Shown: positions 42,426-51,923 of the stretch, one piece after another
Position numbering within the stretch: the stretch's first letter is position 1
Layout: each line of letters starts with the position of its first letter
Assembly (NCBI GenBank): GCA_030704615.1
Contig: CM060734.1
Location: forward strand, 47,756,042-47,820,041
Source: Takakia lepidozioides
Lineage: Eukaryota; Streptophyta; Takakiopsida; Takakiales; Takakiaceae
Length of the DNA stretch: 64,000 bases
Reading direction: 5' to 3'
Position numbers and translations under genes: made by a program
The notes under the pieces: model-generated
The model's input: the letters and a program-made list of their open reading frames with translations, nothing else
Databases searched by the model: none
What the model was told of the DNA's origin: nothing

Positions 42426-43955
42426 CCGCTCTGGCAGTTTAGCCATTTCTCCAAGGGGTTTAGCCACGCCAAGCTAGGGTTTGTGTCTCTTGGACTCTAG
42501 GCTTCTTTCCACCAAGCTATGGTGGCTGTGAGGAAATCAGCAAGGTATCCTTGCTCTTTCGGCTCCCACACACCACCATAGTAGCCCTAAGTCATGAGGT
42601 GGTTGCCACAAACCAAGCCTTTTTTTCTCACTTAGCCTCCCCAAACACGCCACTAAACTCAATGGCAAACAACCAAGCCCTGCTGGTTCCCAGCCCTTGT
42701 GAGCACTCATTCAAGCACTCTCATTGGCCATAGCATCTGTCTTAGAGCCTATTCCAGCCCTCTACACCTGTTGCTTCAAGAGTTGCGCTCCCTTCAAGCT
42801 TGAAGTTGAAACCCCAACTCACATAGGCCCTACAAGTGCTTTTCTTTCACTCCAAGTGGAAACCAGCCCTAGACCTTCCGTTCTAGCTCTCTAAGGCTTG
42901 AAAACAAGAGCCTCAATGGGCTGAAGGCATGCTCCACACATGCCCCACTCTCACCATAAAAGAATCAGCTCATTTGCTTCATTTCTTGCACCCACAAACC
43001 TGAAAATACAAGCTTCAGCATGCTGAAAGCATGCTCCACATGCCCTACAGGGAAACCAGCCCCTTCCTTCCTTTCTTGCACTCCCACACCTGAAAGTGCA
43101 AGCCTTCACCAGGCTGATAGCATGCTCCACACATGCATTGCCCTCACATAAGGGAAGTCAGCCCTTCCATCTTCCTTGATTGCCCTCCAAGCTTGAAGAT
43201 GGAAGCTTCAATGAGCTGAATACATGCTCCACACATGCAACCTCTTCACACAAGAGATATCAGCCCCCTATCTTGGCTCCTTGGCTCCTTGATGCTCTCT
43301 AAGACAAGACTAAGCACTCCATAGCCTTTGCCAAGCTCCTGAAACCCTAAGGCTTACATTTCCAGCCACAAGACACTTCTCTTGTGGTGCAAGAGCTCTT
43401 CTTCCAAGCTCTGTAACCCTAGGTGCACATTCCATGGCCTTGCCGCACCTCTTAGCTCCTGTTCCAGCCCTGCTCTCGCCATGACAAGAGCCCTCTCAAT
43501 GCTGAAGCTCGAGATTGAAACCCAATCTCACCATACTCCACAAAGTGTACTGATTTGCCCCAAGCCAAATCAGCCCTTTCGCTTGGTCTTGCAATCCTTC
43601 ACACAATGACAGCTCGCATTCCCAAGTCCAGTTCTCAGCTTTGCCACCAAAGCCACTATAACCTGCTCTTGACTGGTCCTCTTCCCAATCGTGCTTGCTC
43701 ATGCATGTACACAATCTGAAACCATCAAGGTGCTCTGGAATTACCTACAGTATGGTGCTTTCATCTCTGAAGCTGAAGATCGAATGCCAAGGTTTACCAC
43801 CTCGTAACCCACATCGCCTCCGCTTCTAACAACCAAGAGCTCCACGGTGCTCATTGCATAACAACTTGGTTTCTCTCATTCTCAAGCAAAAACCACAAGT
43901 GCTACAACTAACTCGTATCTAGCACTCATAGATACGAGCTAATCTTTCTCGAGTG
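42426..43955 (-). other. Element B leader, diverged repeats and a hairpin
   Basis: A loose repeat of about 110 bp with GCTGAAGGCATGCTCCACACATGC recurs about four times between 42900 and 43240. A perfect 10-bp-arm hairpin (CTCGTATCTA/TAGATACGAG) lies at 43912-43938, close to A1. TTTATCACTCGAGAAAGAT in sense follows A1, as in element A. No gene was recognised. Confidence 0.6.
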
Positions 43956-44280
43956 ATAAAGAAGAAGAATACAAGCACAAGCTCATGCGAGCTCACAAAG
44001 CTGAAGCATAAACTCATGCATATATAACCTCATCACTCAAATACAAGTCAAGCCAAGTGCACCCCACGCCATGGGGAATCCACACTACGGCGCCATAGCT
44101 AGGCGCGGTGAGGCTCAACTCGAGAAAGATGAGCCTCCCGCGCTTGCCGTGAAGATAACCACTCCAGGGCCTAAATCTGCCTTGACCCCTGGATTGACAC
44201 TTGGGCCAATCCCAAATGTCAATATGTAAAAGCTAGCTATTTCCTAGCTAGTTTCACACTAGTGGTAAAATAACTTGACA
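43956..44280 (-). repeat. A1 terminal repeat of element B (325 bp)
   Basis: The 5' end of the element, apparently identical to A2. It carries the TATA-like element (plus-strand CATATATAAC near 44019-44028). It is not followed by a B repeat. Confidence 0.9.
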
Positions 44281-44726
44281 AAGTAATTGCTAAAGGCAGG
44301 AATCAGGACCACTAGTAGAGTAAGTAATTACTAAAGGCGGGAATCAATACCACTAGTATAGACTAAAGGCAGGATTCAGTACCACTAGTATAGTAAATAA
44401 TTACTAAAGGCAGGATTCAATAGCAATAATCAATCAGTAACTATATACTACTATTGCTACTGATTCCTGCATCCATGATATAACTCCTCCAGTAACTCCT
44501 CCAGCCATTTATTCCTACACTCATCGACTGAAGGCAGGACTCATTAACAACAATAAAGTAATTATGCAAATGTCACAGTAGTTACACCTTAGGGTAGGAG
44601 CAGGAGTTAGTATCAAAGTAGTCATGTGACCCATTAAGATAGGAGTCAGTGGTATATGTACATAATTATAACCTAGCACAATATGCATCATGGGGTGATT
44701 GACATGTTGTGTGATTGATATTGCAG
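44281..44726 (+). other. Intron of the transposase-like gene, right of element B, with minisatellite
   Basis: It begins with the AAGT duplication and continues the array of about 40 bp (TAATTGCTAAAGGCAGGAAT, ACCACTAGTAGAGTAAG), with four to five decaying units to about 44440. It ends at the CAG acceptor. Confidence 0.7.
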
Positions 44727-45187
44727 CTTGACTTTTACATGCGCTTCCAAACAGCATACCCTACTCTGATGGTTGGGCTAAGATCATTTGAGTATCTAAA
44801 GCCTTGGTACGTGCGTCGTCTTACTGAAAGGAACACTTGCTGTTGCAAATATCACACAGAGATGCAGGAATTGAAGCAAGGGTGGAACAACATGATATCG
44901 GCGATAAAAGGCATCCATGGTGACTCGTGTACATGTCATTGTTCTGAGGTATGTGGGCATGAAAGCCTTGATGTCCTACCTACTGGGATGTGTGTGGCTC
45001 ACAGTCTTCTCCTAGCACAACTTCACTTTGGCAGGCAGTGGTCTGTCCCAAAGGGGATACTGATGAGTGGCACAAATCTAGTTGCTTACATGCTGATTGC
45101 AATGCTTGTGGTGTGAATACTTTAAAAGTATGCCCACGGAAGTGGATCCAGAATCCATCCAACTTTTTCGATGGCAATGTTACTTGA
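44727..45187 (+). CDS. Transposase-like gene, exon 2 and Cys-rich continuation
   Basis: After a CAG acceptor (44724-44726) the frame reads LDFYMRFQTAYPTLMVGL, then FEYLKPWYVRRLTERNTCCCKYH and CTCHCSEVCG. The frame then drifts. A second frame (44990-45187) continues a plausible Cys/His pattern (WQAVVCPKGDTDEWHK, CLHADCNACG, KVCPRKW), so an unrecognised short intron or a frameshift lies near 44950-45020. The Cys/His spacing suggests zinc binding. The downstream end is not defined. Confidence 0.5.
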
Positions 45188-45221
45188 AACAAACAGCAGG
45201 TAAGAACAAGCATGGGGCATA

Positions 45222-45323
45222 CCCATCATGCATTCGGCCACGCCGACCTTGACTTCTTGTCTAGTCTTGTACCTCTAGTCTGATCTCTTGTTTGTGTTCA
45301 GTCATGCTCTCGTCCTTGACAGA
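45222..45323 (+). repeat. Chromovirus C-family LTR fragment
   Basis: About 100 bp match the last part of the C LTR (CATTCGGCCACGCCGACCTTGACTTC ends as separate blocks, then TTCAGTCATGCTCTCGTCC) and stop at TTGACA. It is probably the remnant of another insertion, since no internal sequence adjoins it. Confidence 0.75.
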
Positions 45324-45899
45324 TGTAGGGAAATATGATAGATATACCTCCATTCGTAAACAGAAAAAACGGGCAATTGCACTTTCTCTTTCCTCTCTAC
45401 TTCTGTTTGTTGTTCAAAGGTAGGCTTCCCGCCCTGAGTTTATATTTCAATCTCGTGCTGAGAGTGAGAGACCCTTGAGAGTGGGGGAGACCCTTGAGAG
45501 TGAAAGACCCTTGAGGTCATCCATGATGGCCTCCCCCATGTCACAGACTGGAAACAAATTGGGAAGTTTTCTGCCTAACTTCATTTTCATCATACAATTT
45601 CCTTGCAACAGACATGGCTTTGGACACTATAGCCTCTAATGACCAACTTCCATGTATCGGTCGTTGGCCAAGTTGGCAATAGATGACAAAAATGACGACT
45701 TGCTTCCATGCCTTAATTTTCGCTGGCGCCTACAAATCGGTGACCGACATCGGTGAGCGCACAGTACCTGGGAAATTGGCGCCAGAGTGCATGGCCGACA
45801 TAGGTAATCGTTTTTCACCTGTTGTACTGGGTTACCATGTCCCTTCTACCTGCTCTGAAGGTCACCTTTGTGCACATTCTCATTATTGCTCATCTCTCT
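45324..45899. other. No recognisable gene
   Basis: Contains a short repeat of GAGAGTG...GACCCTTGAG near 45465-45515. Otherwise nothing recognised. Confidence 0.45.
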
Positions 45900-46574
45900 T
45901 CATTTGGATATCGCTCTTGCGGGACCCACCCTTTGCCAAGTGGGCTCAATTGGTCCGGGCCTTGGAGAGCGAGGCAGAGCTATTGCCCGATTACTTTCAA
46001 ACCCTATGCACATAAATGCAACCATCCACGGCCATGCTCCACCAACGTCTGCAAACTTTGGATAACTTGGCCGATTTGGCCGGGACATGGAAGTTGGCCC
46101 TAAGTCGGATTTATCCAGCAGGGTCAAGACTTGCGGGCTAAAATTCAGATCCTTGAGAATCTCTTCTACTCTCCTCCACCAGGACTTGCCCTGTTTGACA
46201 AGGTGATCATGCTTCCAAGATATGTAGTCAATTAACTTAGGATATTTGCAATCCTCCATAGCAGCCACCTTATAAGTGGCTCTGTGTTTTTTCCAGATGT
46301 CAACCCAAATAGCTTTCCATGTAACAGGGTGACCAGGGAGGTGTTCCCATTTTTTGGTCCACTTACGATCCAAGCCTCTCTTAGGCAACATCAGCTTATA
46401 ACCTAGCTTCACGGAGTATTTGAGAAAGGGATCATGCTTCATATTTATCCAAAACCATTCGCATGGGTCAAACTGCAGATAGGAACCAACAAAATGAACG
46501 ATTGTACTGAAGCAGCTCAATGGGAGGAACAGGAGTAGGTTTGCCAGATAGCAAACAAAATACTCTGATTTCAA
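45900..46574 (-). CDS. Orphan 224-codon frame, possibly repeat-derived
   Basis: The frame has an N-terminal hydrophobic stretch, then a basic, Trp-rich region (KKWEHLPGHPVTWKAIWVDI, GKSWWRRVEEILKDL). The second part resembles repeat-borne coding DNA, but I cannot assign a family. The last 60 codons overlap low-quality sequence and may not be coding. A non-LTR retrotransposon remnant is possible but not shown. Confidence 0.25.
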   Translation of the reverse strand: MKSEYFVCYLANLLLFLPLSCFSTIVHFVGSYLQFDPCEWFWINMKHDPFLKYSVKLGYKLMLPKRGLDRKWTKKWEHLPGHPVTWKAIWVDIWKKHRATYKVAAMEDCKYPKLIDYISWKHDHLVKQGKSWWRRVEEILKDLNFSPQVLTLLDKSDLGPTSMSRPNRPSYPKFADVGGAWPWMVAFMCIGFESNRAIALPRSPRPGPIEPTWQRVGPARAISK

Positions 46575-47230
46575 AACAATTAGAAATGACTGGGATACTC
46601 ACCAATCAGGGGCTGAAAGAAGCCCCACATGGTTCACTATGAAGCCAGTTCCACATTTTCTCTTGTCAATTTTGAGATTTTAACCCCTATATAATTACAT
46701 ACAAAACAACCAAAGGTGAAAAATCAGTTGGATCTGCAATTTAGAGGGGTTGTGGCTTCCATTTCTTCTTTCCCACTTTACTTGACACCTCACAAGTCAA
46801 ATTACCCTTACCCACACCCCTTTCTGCGCCATCCCATTCGTCCGACCTTCCATCTCTTATTTTGGGACCTTCAAAAGAATCCCTTCGTTAATGAAATTGC
46901 TTTGCTCTACATATTCAGTGCACTGGTGATTTGGAAATGGTGGGCCTTGGGGCAAGCAAAATTGGATAGAGCCAGGTATTGATTTGGTCAAATCTATTTT
47001 TTTCCGCACTTTTCCTTTGGGACTTGAAATTTGAGATCCCGGCCAATGTTATAATCTCACACTTTCCATTCTGGAATTGGCTCATTTTTTTGATATGACC
47101 TGCATAAATCAGCTGGGCCCACTTAAGTTCTATACGGCTGGAGCCTGTGGATGAGTTTTGGTGGGTTGTGGACAATTTACCGCAGCTGGGTACATACCCA
47201 AAAAGGGCTTGGGAAATTAAGGGAAATTAA
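46575..47230. other. No recognisable gene
   Basis: Short frames only, with no shared repeats recognised. Confidence 0.4.
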
Positions 47231-47290
47231 GTGGCCTGATTTGTGAGTGGTCCGATCACTCTGGGGTCACTCCCCTTTCTAAAATAAAAA
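47231..47290 (+). repeat. SINE 3' fragment
   Basis: The body motif GGCCTGATTTGTGAGTG and the A-rich tail of the SINE family occur without the tRNA-like head. Confidence 0.6.
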
Positions 47291-47612
47291 AACAGGTTGT
47301 TATATAAAATGATAATATGGTATAACCTGCGCGGCTTGTCTTCTCACGTGTGCCATCGCTGCTCGGATGATTAAAGTATGGATGAACAGATACGATGTCG
47401 GCAGTAGATGTGCTTTATTGCTGTCTGTCAGCCGCCTTATCCATACCGCATTTATTACTCTTTATTCAAATATTCGTTTTTCTCTTTCTTCTTTTCCCGC
47501 CATCCCTCGAAAAAAGAACTTACTAGAAGTAACTCATATTTAAACAAATTAAAATGAATAATAAAAACGGCCCAGATACTACTCAAAATACCTCGTGGCA
47601 TATGAACTAGGA

Positions 47613-47865
47613 CCAACAGTCAGTAGCTCAGTTGGTAAGGTGCGCTGAATGCCATCCGGATGACCCTGAGGTCAAATCCTGCTACTTGACGGGTGTGGTA
47701 CGCTCTTCTCCCCCTTCCCTGCGCAGTGTCGCATCGGAAAGCCTTACGGCGAGGTTACTGAGAGGTTATTTTCTCCTCTCTATCAAGGGGCCTGATTTGT
47801 GAGCTGTCGCTCCCAGGTGTTTCCCTTTCATAAAAAAATAAAATAAAAAATAAAATAAAAATAAA
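47613..47865 (+). mobile_element. tRNA-derived SINE, copy 3, with 8-bp target duplication
   Basis: The head contains GTAGCTCAGTTGGTAAGG (A-box) and GAGGTCAAATCC (B-box with one base missing), then the family body, then a tail of AAATA repeats. AACTAGGA flanks it on both sides (47605-47612 and 47866-47873). It is the best preserved copy here. The tRNA-like part is not a functional tRNA, because no acceptor stem closes around it. Confidence 0.85.
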
Positions 47866-47873
47866 AACTAGGA

Positions 47874-48651
47874 TAGTCACCGAGAAAACTGGTAACTACA
47901 AGAAACTTAAAAAAATGGAAGACATACATACGTGCCTCGTTCCATCCACAAACAAATGAATATATGGAAGATGGAAGCCATGTTGTTCAGTCTCCAACGG
48001 GGACAAGTTTCATTATATTTTATTTATAACTCCAATTCTCAATTCTAATTTCATTCTAATTGTGATTTCTTTCAACATATGTAATTCCGGCCGCCTAACA
48101 TCGCAATGATTAACGTCTGGGATAATGATTTGGAGGCCAGCCCAGTACCGAGTATTTTAATTGTGAATATCACACGTGTGAAGCGAGGCAGTTATTTGTC
48201 GGAAAGCATCATACTGCGATATGATGAATAAATTAGCAGGAATTAATTAGTGCAAGGTCGGGCTGCAATAATGTGAAGGTAAGTACGAGAAGGAGAGAGC
48301 GGCATGGCTGCCGTGCTTGCCATCGTGGCTGTCTCTCTCACGGTGTGTGTGTCCGATGATCGATGGAGTGAGGGGAAGTGGAGGATAGAAATGATTGGAA
48401 TGGAGCAGCTTCTGATGGTCTGACAGGGATTGTCCGTGTCATGGACGGTGTCTGGGACTGGATGCTGTGCTGTGCTAAAGCTGCTCCGACTCAACTGAAT
48501 GATGCAATCGTTTGCCTGCATTGCATTGCGAGCGGAAGGGGAACATGGATTCTGGATGAAGGTGAGCGGGAAGGGAGGGGATGTGATGAGATCGGTGTTT
48601 GGTGGCTGAGTTAGGCATAAGGTCTCTTGGCTGCAGGAGATCCGGTCGACG
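47874..48651 (+). other. Intergenic and promoter region upstream of the dioxygenase-like gene
   Basis: AT-rich to about 48250, then more balanced sequence up to the ATG at 48652. No clear TATA box was fixed. Frames here overlap on both strands and look like shadows. Confidence 0.4.
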
Positions 48652-51474
48652 ATGTGGAAACTGGCTTCATCGAAGACGAAGAGCAAGCCACAACGTAATT
48701 TGTCTGGGACGTTTTGCCTGGTTCTGATCGCGGTGAGCCAGTTAGTATGGATTTTACCAGGCACTCGGTTGGTCTTGTTTCCAAGGACTAGCTATGGCAT
48801 GACCAGAGATCTTTTCGTTCAGCAATTTTTCCGGGTAGGTGAGGTCGTTCACCGAAGAGCGGAGACCGAGGACCGTTCCACTAGCACAGGCGATACCAGA
48901 TTGGCTGTTGAGGAAATCCCCGTAGCTCAAAGCCTAGTTTCTGCTCAGATTGATTCAGAAGGCTTTTCGGCACCCGTTCAAATTCTTACTAATGGGGACG
49001 TAAAATCACTTTCAAATGTTCTCCAATCCTGGGAAGAGTTGAAGTTAAGTTTGGACGACTATCTGATGCAAAGTGGCTACAACAAGGTTTCGAGTAAGAC
49101 TTGCTTCATTTGGCTTCCGGAGTGCTACAAATTGGCAAAGCATTCAGGGATCTTGAAGGTGAGTGCTAGCCTAACTCATGTGCACGTTCGTTTTAAGAGC
49201 TTCCTTGTCACCTTCCCACAAGATTGAAAGAAACTTACTCTTTCCAACTTAAAAACCGTGAATACCATTCTTTGCAACTGTCTGACGCCGTCTGGTCACA
49301 TTGCATAACCTCCATGGAAAATGGTCTCTATTTCTACTTTAGTCGTACTTCTCTTCAGGTCTCCATGTTTGAGTGACAAGATTCTCTACCCGAAACAGAT
49401 GAGTGCCTGGATTCATTGCACCTGTAAGACTGGTTAGTGCAGCCATGTGGAAAGGCTCTCCTTACTGCGTTGTATGAGTTTTGCGAGCATGCTCTGAAAG
49501 TGAAATAGGAAAACCTCAATGCCTATGATTCTGAAATTGGTGGAGTTTACCTTCTCAAATAGGTTGTGAAGGCAGCGATTGGAGACGGGGTGCTGTTGTA
49601 TGGGATGACATTGTGGCAAGATGATCGGAGGTCTACCCTACAACAGCTTCACTTGGATGTCGAGATGCAAAGATGTGCTAAGGTCATAAATGTTGTGGTT
49701 GGAGGTGGGCTGCGGGTTGTGCAAGGGTCTCACAAGATGGACTTTAGGCTGGCACATAATGTCATGCGACAATTAATCAGCCTGCAGGCTGAAAAGGCAA
49801 CTGATAATGAGACAGAGCTACAAGCTTTTGTTGAACGAGTAAGTGCCCCCACTGACTTCACCATGAGAATCCTTGTGCTAGCTGACAGGTTATGACATGT
49901 AGACATGGGCATGACACACACCAGTTGCACAAACAAGATGAAAAATTGCATATGTATTTGCAATGGACACCTCTTAGGCTATACCGGATGATGCAACCTG
50001 TATGATGCAAGGAATGATCAAGTGCTTAGCTCTGCATTGAGGACACATTCACATGCCATTCTTGTCAGGTAATAGCACATCATCCCATTCTGTAACCATC
50101 GCCATTCAAAGCTGCATCAATGAGGAGCCTGCATTTCAAGATAAGATCGGTTCTGCAGATTCGCTTTTGGAATGTTGAAATTGGTAGGGGACTAACTCAA
50201 GTTGGTCTACGACTACTCGACGATGGAGTGAGCAGGATTTCTAAATGTTCAGATTTGCTCCTAAAAACATGCCTGCAAAGAGACACTTACACATTTACTG
50301 TGTTTGAACTTTTCTGGAACAGGGTGTCATTTCCAGATTAAGCAATCGTTTAAACAGGTCAAATGTGGAGTTAAAAGTCATTGAAGCAGGACCAAGGGAT
50401 ATCCTCCTCTTCCATGGTAGAGCTGTGTACTCTCTCAGTAACCATGGACCACAACCAGCGGTGCTGATGCAGTTTGCTTCGGATGATTGTCGAATCCGGG
50501 AACCACCAATCAGCCCCTCAACATTCCACATCATGCTAAATACGGCTGTTTTGCCTCCAACATTACAGGTGCTAGGCAATGGCATGGACCAGGTCTTCAA
50601 CGACGTTCGTGAGTCTCTGGCTGTGAAGGAAGTCTTCCCCAAGACAGAAGGAGAAGCGAACAATGAAGGAGATGGCATGCCACTTGCTTTTTTATTAGAA
50701 GGAAGCAGGATAAGTGCATGCAATTTTTCCAGCCCTGTTGGGGAGTGGAGAAAGGAAGAAGGTCTTGAAGTTCATCGTTGCAGGGCAGCTCCCATACTTT
50801 CCAGAGTCTCTGTACAGTTCATAATGAGCCACAGGGAGAGCCCACATGCGCACCCACTTTACCAAGAAATCCCAGAGGACCAGTTGGTGATTGTACTGGA
50901 AGGTTCCCTCTTTTACCATCAGGCTCCTCCACACATCCCTGGCTTCAAACAGGTCACTGAATTGGGCATTGCCAGTGCCACTCACATTACGAGCAGGCTT
51001 CCGCATGCCTTGGTGCCTACTTCTTTACACGCATTATTTGTTTCTGTGCGCTGGACAGCTAAGTCAGACATGCGGTCAGCAAATTTGACAGACAAGGACT
51101 CAGAAACCTCCACCCTCCCACAGGCTCGCTGCACACCAACCAACGGTCTCAAGATAGTAGAGAGGCACACAGTACTACTCAAATCAGGGCAAGCCTATGA
51201 CCCCAGCAATGAGAACACAAGTGATGTGGTGATAGTTGTAGTAAGGGGTTCCTCCTTGCAGCTGCTGCCTTTGCAGGTCACCATCCAGAAGTTTGACATA
51301 GTTTTCGTTCCTGCAGGGGAGCCTTGTGTGTTGTGGAACTCAGGAAAGGTGCCCGTGACCTTTGTTGTATTACATCTCCATGGACTGAACCATTCTGCAA
51401 ACAAGGGCTTGAGTGTTGATGCAGTAGAGTCCTGTGCTGGAAGTAGCGGAAAAATTATGAGGAGATCGTTTTGA
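48652..51474 (+). CDS. Membrane-anchored dioxygenase-like protein with C-terminal cupin region, 4 exons
   Basis: Exons 48652-49158, 49563-49838, 50159-50227 and 50323-51474 all join in phase 0 with GT-AG introns and give about 667 aa. An N-terminal basic stretch precedes one hydrophobic segment (FCLVLIAVSQLVWIL), which suggests a type II anchor. The middle part recalls the phytanoyl-CoA dioxygenase (2-oxoglutarate/Fe(II)) fold: LHLDVE as a possible HxD (about residue 199), VVQGSHK, and ILLFHGRAVYSLSNHG with the distal His (about 316). The usual 2-oxoglutarate Arg is not obvious. The C-terminal half has cupin-like segments (HAHPLYQEIPEDQLVIVLEG and VVIVVVRGSS). Substrate unknown; assignment tentative, gene structure fairly firm. 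Confidence 0.65.
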
Positions 51475-51923
51475 AAGATTCTTTCCTTGGCATCACAGAG
51501 TTAGACAGCTTCACACATCACTTTTGGTCCTGACTTCACTCTGCTGAGACCATTGCTGCAGGACAGGAAATCAATACAGAGCCCACTCTCCAGGAAAGCC
51601 CAACCCTCCCTCCCTCCCTCCCTCTCTCTTTTTGGATATTGCTCCTTCATCTCCTCTGGCTGCCCTTGTGAATTTCCTTTCCCCAGCTCAAACCCTAGCA
51701 ATTGCCAACTCTGCATCCTCCGCTAATCAAAAAAGAAGCTCAATTCCCACGCTCACTGAATGCTCGAACTCCCAAACAAACCTCACGCAGCCCGTAAGTA
51801 TTCCTCACACAAAGTCTGCATTGCTAAAATCAAACACATTCAAACGCATGCTTCTCTCTGTCCTAAGCTCATACATAGCCATCAAATCTCGGGACCCCAC
51901 CAGCCACGAGCAGTGTGAATGAG
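51475..51923 (+). other. Intergenic region between two host genes
   Basis: 3' end of the preceding gene, then a CT-rich tract (CCCTCCCTCCCTCCCTCTCTC, about 51606-51630) that may belong to the next promoter. No gene was seen. Confidence 0.45.

Larger units (their letters stand above)
32594..44280 (-). mobile_element. Element B: second methyltransferase-PHD Gypsy-type element with split direct repeats
   Basis: Same order as element A. In sense: A1 (44280-43956), leader with minisatellite, Gag-protease-methyltransferase, UAG, pol with PHD, polypurine tract, B1 (33298-33112), GC, A2 (33109-32785), B2 (32784-32594). AAGT is duplicated (32590-32593 and 44281-44284). A1 and A2 are both 325 bp and appear identical. 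B1 and B2 differ by two small indels. It is a different subfamily from A: the leader and repeat sequences are largely unlike, while coding parts are closely similar. Pol has at least four frameshifts. Confidence 0.9.

Noticed and set aside
41515-42477. 320-codon plus-strand frame, Ser/Gln/Pro-rich
   Set aside because: It is the translation of the minisatellite; the frame is open only because the repeat lacks stops, and the element is transcribed from the other strand.
47613-47700. tRNA gene
   Set aside because: A- and B-box-like motifs are present but no acceptor stem closes and the anticodon arm is disordered; the flanking duplication and tail show a SINE.
48243-48764. 173-codon minus-strand frame overlapping the start of the dioxygenase-like gene
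   Set aside because: Overlaps the well-supported first exon on the other strand and has no recognisable feature.
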